Assembly: GCA_949126835.1 (NCBI GenBank)
Contig: OX421507.1
Location: 28,222,822 to 28,286,821, forward strand
Direction of reading: 5' to 3'
DNA length: 64,000 bases
Source: Anisus vortex
Lineage: Eukaryota > Mollusca > Gastropoda > Planorbidae
The translations under genes and the position numbers were made by a program. Positions 12,344-24,800 of this stretch are shown in pieces (the stretch's first letter is position 1; each line of letters begins with the position of its first letter). The notes beneath the pieces were generated by a model, which saw only the letters and a list, made by a program, of their open reading frames with translations, ran no database searches and was not told where the DNA came from.

Positions 12344-13168
12344 TGGATGTGACATACACCCCATTATTTTACATTAAATATATCCCGTTATGTTTACAGC
12401 TGTAAGCTGGAACGTGTTAAATCAATGTCACTAGCCGTAGAGACTAAAATGTAAAGGGCAGGTTACTTCTCTAATTCTGCATACATTAGTCTTTTTTGTT
12501 TTTACCTGCAATTGTGTACCAATTGGCGCCGTTAGTGATGCCTTCAGCGAAGTTATCTTGACCATTGCACTGTCTGCCAAGGTGCATAGTAGGGTGGGCG
12601 TAAGAGTAGACTCTGGCCAGTGCTTTAAAAGTGCTGTCGTCTGGACTGGCGCTGTAGAGTCCCTAAAAGATGTCCATATTATAAACTGGAGCATTAGTGT
12701 CTTTAAAAAGACATTGGTTTCATGATTCGCAGTGTCGCGTCACACAATACCGGCGATTTAGTCACTTTAGCAAAATATCCATCGAAAAATTCATGTCCCA
12801 ATGCAACCACGAAGACATGGGCACAATCATAATAAAAAAAGCGTTGGCGATGGATTGGCCATCATAGGCTGAGAGGAGAGGAAGGGAACACCAGCATGAC
12901 AGCCCTATACTGGACTCCAGAAGAAAAAAAATTGAGAGGTCGACCAAAATTAACCTGGCGCAGAACAATAGAGCAGGAAAAAAAGAAATTTGGTCACTCC
13001 TATGGTACGATCGAAATTGTCGCACGTGACAAAGAAAGCTGGAAATACTTTGTTGCTGCCCTATTCGCCAACGGCGTTACGGGCAATAAGTAAGTAAGTA
13101 ATTAAATAGTCTCTTTAGCAGAGCGTTACGTTTAAAAAACTACAGATAGTAAAATAATTTTTATATTC

Positions 13169-13222
<54 letters not shown>

Positions 13223-15575
13223 ATTTTTATTTATAAAAGTAATAAAGTTCCTCCTACACAGGGCGCCATCATCTATAAGAAGTACAGTAATTATAATGTT
13301 GCTGCCTATTTTTCATGCTATAGTAAAGAAATCCACGCGTCAGATTAGGCCTACTATCTTCATAGCATTATCAACGGCAAGCAGAGAATTTATGAAAAAA
13401 ATCAATCAACAAAACAAAAATAAACAACATACCATGCGACCGAGAAGCTTATAGATAAAATGCTACCATAACAAATGTATAACTTAATTTAATGTCTAGC
13501 ACCCTTGCTTCAAACCGAGACATACGGAATGGCGATCGGAAGACGCTATTGCTAGACCCTTCCCCCCCCCCCCCCTTTACTATGTTCCATAACTCATTTT
13601 TAAACTCTGAATTACACTGCAAATATAACGTCACAAAGCTCTATACCCCCCCCCCCCCACCTTTTTCTAGATGTGACACCACATTGTTTAAATAAATAAT
13701 CTCGTCACATAATAGTCATAAACGTTTCTTCTTCTTCATATTACTGTGGATACCCCGTTAGTACCGAGGAAAGAGTCCACAATTTAAATACACATAAAAT
13801 AAAAAACATCACAAACAACAATTATAAACAGATGACACAGTGTCACTTTAGGTTTTTAGACTAGCCCTTCAGTGACGATTTAAAAGCCTGAACTGTAGGG
13901 GCAGTGATGGAGGCCTGGTCCAGGGTGTTCCACAGCCTAATGGCTGACGGAAAAAAAGAATATTTGTAGACGTCGGTGCGTGCATGTGGGACATGCAGCT
14001 TGAGCTGATGGCCTCGGGTAGAGCGGGACACCTGTTGGATTCGGCCTGGCTGAGTGGACATTTCCACGTGGCGGTTCACGATCTTGTAAATAGTGGTGAC
14101 CTTGTTTATCGCTCTGCGATGATGTAGGGGCTCCAGTTGGAGTTGGTCCACCAAAGCTGAGGCGCTAGATTTAAGGCCGTAGTCCTGTAAGATACGACGT
14201 GCCGCTCGACGTTGGATCATCTCCAGCTTAGATATCAGGTGTTGTTGATGAGGATCCCATACAGTCGATGCGTACTCCAGGATGGGACGAGCTAAACTTT
14301 AATAACAATGGGTCTGGATCCTGGTGGAGCATCCCTTGAGGTTCCTTTGGACGAAGGCGCAAGCTCTATTTGCTTTGGCAGCAATAGATTGGACATGTGT
14401 GCCCCAGTGGAGTTTTTCTGTGATGTTCACTCCAAGGTACTTGGCATCTGAAACCATCTCAAGAGTGTGACCATGCAAGGTATAACTGCCCTATGTAAAT
14501 GACGTCATTTTTATAAATGGCTCTCATGTACCAAAATGGTCTAAAACCAGAACTATTTACTTTTAAGAGAATGAAAACCTATTGGGCCATTAAATTAAAA
14601 CGGCCTTTATTTACATGGATAGTTTAGTTAGGCTACCTCTAATTTGTTATCACTATGTTGAAACATACCGTCGTGATGTACTGATACTGGTGATCGTCGT
14701 AAGGATAATTTGCCACCAGTGACCCTCCGTGCAAGTTGGCCGAGAGGACGAAGTTTGGCACCTGTGTTATCCACTTCATGACAGCAGCTGTTTCTTTCTG
14801 TGGAGTTCCCGTTGTCCAGAACTGGTCTGGGAAATTCCGGTTTAGGTCCACATCTGAAAAATAAACGGCCTAGTATCAAAATTTAACTCAAGCCCTCTCT
14901 ACTGCTTGCCGTTTTCCGACAAATTGAATGAATTATTTTATTAAATAAATGTATGCTTAGTTTTACAGTCCAATATGACAGGTGAAAGCTTTTATTGATA
15001 ATTTTCTTGAAATGAATTATCAAACACCAGAAAAAGCATGTTTTGTGTTGACGAAAATAAACCGGAAGTTCGTGAACACGATAAACCCTAACCCATTTAA
15101 AGGTCAGGCCTCATTAAGACTTGTCTAATTAAGGCGCAAATCTTGTAAATACTTTTATGCTTTTGTGCGCGTGACCGCACGTGCACGAGTCGTTTAACGT
15201 CGAATAGTTTTTTTGTAACCATCTTTATAGCCACAGTCACCTTGTTAAATATATTTTAAATATAGTATAAGTATGTTGTATTGCTATATTTCTTTCTTTT
15301 TTCTATATATCTATCGATCTATCTATCCTTATATCTATCTACCTATCTATCTATCTATCTATTTATAAGTCTGCCTGTCCATCAATCTATCTATCTTTAT
15401 ATATATTTATCTATCTATCTATCTATCTTTCTATCTATCTATCTATCTATTTATCAGTCTGCCTGTCCATCAATCTATCTATCTTTATATATATTTATCT
15501 ATCTATCTATCTATCTTTCTATCTATCTATCTATCTATTTATCAGTCTGCCTGTCCATCAATCTATCTATCTTTA

Positions 15576-15608
<33 letters not shown>

Positions 15609-15798
15609 ATCTATCTATCTATCTATTTATCAGTCTGCCTGTCTATCTATCTATCTATTTATCAGTCTGCCTGTCTATCAATCTATCTATCTTTATATAT
15701 ATCTATCTATCTACCTATCTATCTATCTATCTATCTATCTATTTATCAGTCTGCCTGTCCATCAATCTATCTATCTTTATATATATTTATCTATCTAC

Positions 15799-15830
<32 letters not shown>

Positions 15831-18800
15831 TTATCAGTCTGCCTGTCCATCAATCTATCTATCTTTATATATATCTATCTATCTATCTATCTTTCTATCT
15901 ATCTATCTATTTATCAGTCTGCCTGTCTATCAATCTATCTATTTATCTAGCTATCTTTGTCCGTCCGTCCTTGTGATATTTTATCACAATGTTTAGCGTA
16001 TTGTCTGTAGTGCAGATTTGAAATGTGGACACTGACCGAAACCATGAAATCACAAACTTTAGGATAGGAATATTACAAAAAAAAAAGGCTAATCACTTGG
16101 ACCTAATCGTTTTAAGTCGGAGTAGTCGAGTCCAAAGCTAGTCATTTGGAACATGTGTGACTCAAAACACTGCATAGTTTCGCGCGATAGACAGGTTTGG
16201 TGTTGTGGAGTTGTGGAAGCTGCACTCGGCGGTAGGTTAATGATGGGTTGAGAGAAGCCGTCAGAGCGGGTGGTATAGTCTAGAGCAGGGTTCGGCAACC
16301 TAAGGCAAACTTGACAAACAGACAGATTTTCAATGACACTCGAGAGATCTCCAAGAGATGTCTTTTTATTGATAAAAAAAAACAAAAATGTTCCATTTCT
16401 GAATAAGGAAAACTGACTGTTGAAGCCGATGTTTCTGAATGACATAGCGACACATTTCAGTGAGTTGAATTTACATTTACAAAGACCACTGGAATGGATT
16501 TGAATTGAAATTGGACATACCTTGCCATAAAATCAATTCAACACATTTAACTACTTGTACATCCAGGACCGGATTAAGCCATCTTGTTACCCTAGGCAGA
16601 AACCCACATGGGTGCCCTCTTCTACCCCGGGCCCCCGATCCTCCGCTGACCGCTTGTATGTTTAATATCATGCAAAAAATTTAACAAAGAAAATCCTAAC
16701 AGATATTTGTACTAAGCTTACTATCACACATATAAAATCTACATTAAGGTATTTCTGTATTAAAATTAATAGTTAATTAATTTTGTTATAATAATACACA
16801 AAAATACTGTAACTTTTTCAATAGATGAGATAATCATTTTAAAGTTCTTTTTTCGAGATTAAGATCTGGCAAAAATTGTGAGTACATAATCAAAGTTATT
16901 TTGCGCAACAAGTCTGCCTCAATCATCAGCAGACAGTGCCGGCTTATGCATATAGACAACCTAGGCGGCCTTCTAAGGCGCAAAATTAGGTGGGGGGGGA
17001 TGGCGCATAATTGAGGATTTTTTATTTTATTTGGGGATGTAAAAAAATAAACTACATTAAAGTTTAGTACTAGCATAAGCAGACGAATTAATAGATCTAG
17101 GTAGTGAAAGGGAAGGGTATTTTATTAAAGTTGTCTTTGTAAATATGAAAGTATGACCTAACACTAGGCCTACTCAGTTTCTTCCCACCGAAGGCACTTT
17201 AATGAGGGCGCAGAATTTGTTTTCGCCTAGGGCGTCAAAAACCCTAGAGCTGGTCCTGTCAGCAGAGATAAGGAATCAAGCTTTTCTTGTTTCATTGTCG
17301 ATACACTTGGATTTTTTGTACGTTTCAACTGAGAAAAAGAGCGCTCAGTTGAACATTTTGTAGCCATTAATGTTAAAAATATGCGCAAGGCAATTTCTAC
17401 ATTGGGAAAAGCACACTCGATGTTGTCTCTAACTATTATCTTATCCTATCTTAGGCCTATACATTACAGACGCTCCTTCTATAAAGAAGATAATTGTGTC
17501 CTACGCTCATCTGTGGTTTGAGTCTAGTCTTGCATTTTTATTAATGTTTTAAATGATGTTAATTTACTGGTTTTCCTGGTTTGTTCCGGCAACACATTCC
17601 ATGCCCGAATGCCACTCGGGAAGAAAAAGTACTTCAATGCATTTGCTCTCGCATAAAGGATAAGGAAAGTGTTTTTGTCTTTATGCTTATCTGAGCATTG
17701 CAACAGGTTGTTATTGGGTTGTGTCATGGACCCGCACAAATCTCGTTTTATCCAGTTAATGGGATATACAAAGTTAATAACAAGGCTCTTTGTCTTTAAA
17801 GGTGTATGAGCGAGATTGTGAGTCGTGAACTATGTTAAACTATCCAACGAATATCTAAGTAAATAACATTCAGAAAGATAGTCCTGAGTTCATATGAATA
17901 TTGAATAGTTTATTATAAATACAGAAAGAATAAAATAAATATTCAAAGATGAAATCAAACATGAAATCATAATATCTTCTAATAGGTATAAGATCACCCA
18001 AAAGAATAGCAAAAGAATAGCAACTCTGATCTTGACAGAGATCAGGAAATATTCGCCAACAACAAATATATGAAAGAGGCGTTCGAAGAACTATCCTCAA
18101 TATAATAAGTCATAACAGGAAAATAGTACAATATTATAGTGTTTCAGTGTGCCAAAAGTTATCATGGGTAATTATCAAGAGGATTGATGGTGTCAGTAAA
18201 ATCCTGTTCCACCTGTTGCTTAACTGATACTAAATAATTCGTAAATTTTCTGCTCTTAGCTTTTACAATATACACATTTTTCTTGAGGTAATAATAAAAC
18301 GCTTGGTGCCTTAGGCTCGTGCCTTGTGTGCCTAATGGTTAATCCAGGCCTTTGTACATCACTATATTAAGCTTATAGTTTGGCTTTTTTCAGAAGTGCA
18401 TTGAATCACTCAATGCAGATTTATCTAATCAAAGGCAATACTTTAAAAGTGATGGACTAATTTTTTCATACCACATCAAGCCTAAATGGTTTGATATTAC
18501 TACAACCTTCTTAGATGTAGGCTAGATCTTTTTTTAAGTGCTGGATTTATATTGGCGATTTCGAAATGCAGCAAGTTAATTTTTAAGCATTAAAAAAATG
18601 GGAATCATAAATCTGCCCATTTGCTGAAAAAATCTGGAAAGAAGCTTCTTATGAAAGTCATCTGTTATTCTCAACTGCTAGGCATTCGCTCTTTTACTCT
18701 CAGCTTTTGGTTCAAATTACACCAGTTGTTGCAACCATTATGTCTATTTGTTGTGTTGTTTTCCATTGTGTGAACTGTGAGAGTGCTGCCCCTTTTGTTG

Positions 18801-21800
18801 TTTACCCATAATCCCCTAGTATGTTAGCGACGTCCTTGTTCTACCATTTTGAATGTACTAGTCTTCATTACATAATAAAGTCTGAGTACAATTATACGTT
18901 GTGTCTTTACATTTCTCGATTTATTACATTGGCGACGAGGATAAACTTGTATATTTACTTATATTTACGTATATTATTAGTAGTTCATATTTCAAATGCC
19001 TTTAATCGGCCATATTAATGAGTTTAAACTTGGTTCTAATTGGGACGAGTATACTGATATACTCGAAAATTTCTTCGGTGCAAATGGCATAGAAAATGAT
19101 GAAAAACGTCGGCAAGTATTTTTAGCTACTGTTGGGCCAGATGCATACCATTTAATATCAACGCTTACTGCCCCTGAGAAGCCAGCTAATAAATCCTTTG
19201 CTGAGCTTGTGTCACTGGTAAAGCACCACGTTAATCCGGCACCAAGCCGCATTGTTTCAAGGTTCAAATATTATACAATTAAAAGGAAGGAGGGGGAAAC
19301 TATTGCAAGTTTTGTGGTACGATTAAGGCAGGCTGCAACAGATTGTAGGTTTTCTGACCTTAGCGAGCAACTTAGGGACATTTTCATTGTTGGTATAAAC
19401 AATGAGGCCATGCAAAGGAAATTATTGTCTCTGCCGGACACAATAACATTTAACACGGCACTGGAGACGGCTTTGGCATTGGAAGCTGCCGAGTATAATG
19501 CAAAGGACATACTCGAGGCGGCCACGGCCTGGTCTACCTCGACTAATGTAGGCCTACAGGAAGTCAACAAAGTGCAAGTTCAAGTAAAACCCAAGTTTCC
19601 TTTAACATGTTTCGGCTGTGGGGGGTCTCATCTCAGGCAAGATTGCCGGTTCAAAGATGCCATCTGCCATGGCTGCAATAGGAAGGGTCATATCCAAAGA
19701 GCCTGTAGAACCACTAATGTCAAACCACCGCAGGCTGAGGTACCTAAGTTCAAAAGGTTCCCCAACATGTCACGATCAAATCCGACTAACATTGTATCTC
19801 AGGAAGAGCACTCTTCTGATGAGTGTTTCTCATTATCTAGTGTTGCTTTACTACAGAAGAAAATTCCTTCAATAGATGTGGTGTTACAGGTAGAGTCTAG
19901 GGACATAAGGATGCAGGTGGATACAGGGGCCTCCCTTACAATTATTTCACAACATACATACAGAGAGTTCTTCCAGGACGTTAAGCTGTCGACGTTTCAC
20001 AGCGCTATTACTACCTATACAGGAGAACCCATCGTTGTGCATGGGTATGCAAACGTTAACGTGACATATAAAGGACAACATGCGGTCCTACCCCTAGTCG
20101 TGGTTGCTGGTGGTGGGCCTTCACTTCTTGGCCGAAATTGGTTAACATCTATTCGCCTAGACTGGAACAGCATCAATAATATCCAAACCGTGAATATTGA
20201 TGACTTGCTATTGAAATATTCAGCTATTTTTGAAGGAAGCCTCTGCAAATACAATGGTCCACCAGTCAAATTTTTCATTGACCCAGAAGCACAACCTCGG
20301 TTTTTTAAGGCCAGACCAGTACCTTAAGCCATCAAGAACAAAGTACAAGAGGCTATTGATAAAAATGTAGAACTTGGCATATGGGAGGCGGTTGATTACA
20401 GCGATTGGGCAGCCCCCGTGGTGCCTGTTTTGAAAACCGATGGCACAATACGGCTTTGTGGTGATTACAAGGTAACGATAAATCAAGCCTGTAAGGTTGA
20501 CCCTTACCCCCTGCCTAGAATTGAAGACATGTTTGCAGAATTAAGAGGTGGACAAACATTTACAAAAATTGATTTGCATCAAGCCTATTCACAGATACCC
20601 GTGGATGAGGAGTACCACAAATATCTGACTGTAAACACTCACATGGGCCTGTTTAAAGTGAAACGTCTCCCATTCGGTGTTAACGCAGCAGTGGGCTGTT
20701 TTCAAAGAATTATCTGTAATGTATTGAAAGGACTAAAAGGTGTCTGCGTTTATCTAGATGACATTCTTGTGACAGGGAGAGATAATTGCGAGCATTTTAA
20801 AAATGTTGAACTTGTGCTTGAGCGCCTCATGCAAGCAGGGCTGCAGGCGAATAAAAACAAATGTATGTTCATGCAACCTTCAGTTGAGTATCTGGGTCAC
20901 CGCATAGACGCGGAGGGTCTTCATCCTATCCCAGCGAAGGTGAAGGCTGTAAAGGAAGCACCAACACCTACAAATAAAACTGAACTTCGAAGTTTTCTTG
21001 GCCTCATAAACTACTACTCTAGGTTCCTCAGGAATCTTTCTGCTGAGCTTGCACCATTGTACGAGCTTACGAAAAAGGACGTTTCTTGGAAATGGGGGAA
21101 ACGAGAGGAAACAGTTTTTCACTATGCAAAGGACATGATCAGTACTTCTGATTTATTGGTTCATTACAACCCACTTTTACCACTTCTGGTACAATGTGAC
21201 GCCTCGCCGAAAGGAATCGGTGCGGTGCTAAGTCATAGGTATACCGATGGTACAGACCGACCCATAGCATTCGCATCCCGTAGCTTGAATCCAGCTGAAA
21301 TGAACTATTCACAAATTGACAGGGAGGCCCTGGCTTTGGTATTTGGGGTCACTAAATTCCATCAATATCTTTATGGCCGAACAGGAAATGATAGATTCAT
21401 CCTCGTGACAGACCACAAGCCCTTGACCTACTTGTTTGACCATGACTGCACAATTCCAGCTATGGCGTCGGCACGGATACAAAGATGGGCATTAACACTT
21501 TCTGCCTATAATTACAGCATTGAATACAAGCGAGGAGTTGATAATGCTAATGCGGATGCTTTGAGTCGACTTCCACTCCCGGACCTACCTCAATCTGTAA
21601 CAATGCCTCAGGAGATGGTTTTGGTTGTCAACATGATCGACTCAGCTGCTCCGTTAGTGAGTTCTCGGGAGATTCGGACCGAGACGCAACGGGACCGTGT
21701 TCTGTCAAAAGTGTTTCAATGGGTCAGGTGGGGTTGGCCAGGCAAAGTTGATAAGTGTTATAATGCATTTTACATTAGGAAGGAGGAACTATCAATCATG

Positions 21801-24800
21801 GATGGCTGTCTCCTATGGGGAAACAGGATTATTTTTCCTAGCAAATGTCGCGAGGCAGTTTTGTGTTTACTTCATGATACTCACATAGGTATATCAAGGA
21901 TGAAGGCTACAGGCAGAAGTTACGTCTGGTGGCCAGGAATGGACCATGATATTGAGTCAGCAGTGAGAGAGTGTTCGTCATGTGACAAAAATCAAAATGT
22001 ACCAGCGGTGGCAGAGCTCCACCCTTGGGAATGGCCAAGTTCTCCCTGGTCTAGGGTTCATATTGATCATGCCGGTCCTTTCATGGGTAAACTCTTTCTG
22101 ATTGTAATTGATGCCCATTCGAAATGGCTAGAAGTGATAAATGTTCCTAATACATCAACCCAGGCAACTATCATTGCACTCAGTGGAATATTTGCAACTC
22201 ATGGTCTTCCAGTCACTCTAGTATCGGACAATGGTACGGCATTCACTAGTGATGATTTCCAAAGATTCTGCACAAGGCATGGAATTAAACACATCCGCTC
22301 GGCTCCAAGACATCCATCCACCAATGGACTTGCAGAAAGGGCAGTTCAAATATTCAAGTCTAGCATCAGGAAAATGGAAAATATTATTCCGTGGGAAATG
22401 CGGCTAAACAAATTCTTGTTCAAATACAGAACCACGCCCCAAAGCACAACCCAAGAGACTCCATCACAGTTGCTGATGAACAGGTGCCTGCGTACGCCCA
22501 TTTCAATGCTCCAGGCTGATTTGAAAAGTCGCGTAGAGACAAAACAAGCGCTGCAGGCCCAGTCGCACGATAAAGGTTGCAAGACACGCACTTTCGCACT
22601 AGGTGATAAAGTTTATACTCATAGTGGTGGTTCTAGAGTCAAGTGGTTGCCGGGGACCGTACAGTCAGTGACCGGTCCGCTCTCTTATGCCATCAAACTG
22701 ACAGATGGAAGAACAGTAAAGAGACATGTAGACCATATTCGTAATAGGTATACGGACATTCCGGATCTTGATCTTACAGAAAAGGTTCATAATAAATCCA
22801 CAACCAGTTCATCTTCAAGAGACAATGTAGAGCCTGAGTTTCAGACAGAAAAACCGGAGGAAATAGTGAACATTCCAGCAACGGAAGCTCCGCCATTAAA
22901 TCAGTCGGTCTCTCATGCAGCCCTGGTACCTCGGGTTTCGGACATACCAATACCATCACTGGAAAATCAGATGTCACCTGTATCCCCAGTACCTCGAACA
23001 TCAGGTCGTACTAGGCGTGTTCCAGAACGATTTGGATGTTGGGCCACCTAGAAATTAAAGGAGGAGGAATGTTGCAACCATTATGTCTATTTGTTGTGTT
23101 GTTTTCCATTGTGTGAACTGTGAGAGTGCTGCCCCTTTTGTTGTTTACCCATAATCCCCTAGTATGTTAGCGACGTCCTTGTTCTACCATTTTGAATGTA
23201 CTAGTCTTCATTACATAATAAAGTCTGAGTACAATTATACACTGTGTCTTTACATTTCTCGATTTATTACACCAGTGAACAGATTTTATCGCAAATGAAT
23301 GCTGTTTTAGGCATACAAGAATTTTACTAACACTTGATCGCTCATTATTTGATATAGACTGATTACATTTAAATCTTGTAATGAATATCATTATGTTGGA
23401 TTTGTTTAAAGAAATAATAATTAGTCAGTAATATTTTTTATATTACAAAACAATTTGACATCACCATTGAATCAAAATAGACCTTTTTACTTTGACCCCG
23501 GAAAAGGGGCTTGGCCTTGAGACTCAATGACATATATTTCTTTTGGGGGCACAAAGATTGTTGTTTCTTCTTTCCATATAGTATTTTACTAAAGGCGTTG
23601 TTTTTTTAAAGTTATTATGTTGTTGTTTTTTTTATTTTAGACCATAAAAACACATGGAGACCCTAAACTAAGAACCTAGGAAGGGAATTGTTAAAAAATA
23701 ACGTTTAGAGCTTCTTATTTTTTTTTTAAGAAAATTTTTTTTTAGACCTGGACTCTATGCTTTGGACCTTAATATTATGGTCGATTCTATCGTGATCACT
23801 GTGTCATTACTTTTTGTTCGAGTTTCTTCAATGTTAAAAAAATACGTTTAGAACTAGTTTTGTATCGAAAAAATAATAATTAGGCCTATAATGCTTTTAT
23901 TACTGTCGGCTATTCAAGCTATTGCTTAACATAGCCCTAGACCTAGATCGCTAGTTTTGATTAATAAAAAGGCCAATATAATTCTAGATATATTTAATGT
24001 TTGACAGAGACAGAGGCAAGAGCCGATGCATCTTCACTCTTCACGAATATGAAAACCATAGCCATAGCAAAATTATATTATGTTTATTAAAAAATGTTTG
24101 TAGGAAGAGGCTAATATATATAGGCCTATATCGTATAGTCGGGCCTTTGACCGCATGTCGGCATAGGCCTATGTTTTCTATATTGAATATGATAGGTCTA
24201 TAGATAGGCTATTCATATTGTCATTGTCATTTCATTGTGCATGAAATATTATTCAATAATTTTAACAGGCCTATAACTAAAAATTCATGAAGAAAACACG
24301 CATCAGTTTGCAAATATGAAATATATAACATAACCTATCTTCATATTCGCTTAATTATTTCATGCAATCGGTTAATCACCACTTTTCTATAAATAAAAAA
24401 AATGGCACGACAATAATCTATATATATTGGCCTATATGAGATAGGCCTACTATTTTCTATATAATTTAATTTGGCATAGCCTTATGCCTTAGCCTTATGG
24501 CCCTATTATATGGGATATAGAATATAGGTTACATTTATATAAGAAAAGGCTTTTTTTCTATATTTAATATTGTGACATAGCTTAATATTTAATAGGCTTA
24601 AATTAGGTCTATTATAGATTAGGCCTAGGCCTATAGTCTACAATATAGTAGCCTAAATAGTTTGAGCTTAAACCGTTTAAATTATAGACTAGGCTATATA
24701 AATAGACTATAATATATAGGCCTACACTATAATTATATAAAGTTAGCTATATGACAGGCCGATTCGATAGATAGAGCGATAGGCCTCCTTCATTGTATAA

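Larger units (their letters stand above)
16564..18352 (-). mobile_element. hAT transposon relic with 8-bp target duplication
   Basis: Left end CAGGACCGGATTAAGCC; right end GGTTAATCCAGGCCTT (inverted, about 13 of 17 matches). Flanks tgtacatc at 16556-16563 and 18353-18360 are identical. The minus strand near 17450-17270 encodes [20 protein letters not shown], then [12 protein letters not shown], the hAT C-terminal dimerisation region. The domain resumes beyond the inserted MITE as [12 protein letters not shown] (about 16933-16890). Stops and insertions make it inactive. Confidence 0.85.
18727..23271 (+). mobile_element. Ty3/gypsy LTR retrotransposon, Mag-like lineage, 4545 bp, intact structure
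   Basis: Two 202-bp LTRs (TG...CA) differ at two adjacent bases (18898-18899 against 23241-23242). Flanked by a 5-bp duplication ccagt (18722-18726 and 23272-23276). The primer site TGGCGACGAGGAT (18930-18942) complements the 3' end of tRNA-Ser(GCU). The polypurine tract is AAAGGAGGAGGAA (23057-23069). Order gag-PR-RT-RNase H-INT; no env. tRNA-Ser priming and the K02A2.6-like integrase suggest the Mag lineage. One in-frame stop breaks the otherwise single gag-pol frame. Confidence 0.97.

Noticed and set aside
11597..12364. 255-codon His/Thr-rich ORF on the minus strand
   Set aside because: It is the translation of the 25-bp minisatellite and (TA)n; all three frames are open for the same reason.
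12506..12694. Coding call for the 87-codon minus ORF at exon 4 (frame starting MLQFIIWTS)
   Set aside because: The true exon uses another frame, GLYSASPDD.., which matches carboxypeptidases and the flanking phases.
15281..15976. 231-codon Tyr/Leu/Ser ORF on the plus strand
   Set aside because: It is the translated (TATC)n array.
18821..19018. 65-codon ORF at the 5' LTR
   Set aside because: Lies across LTR, primer site and leader; no coding signal.
20325..20327. Programmed readthrough stop between gag and pol
   Set aside because: The stop lies after protease, inside pol, and replaces a position where related elements carry an aromatic residue; a nonsense mutation is simpler.
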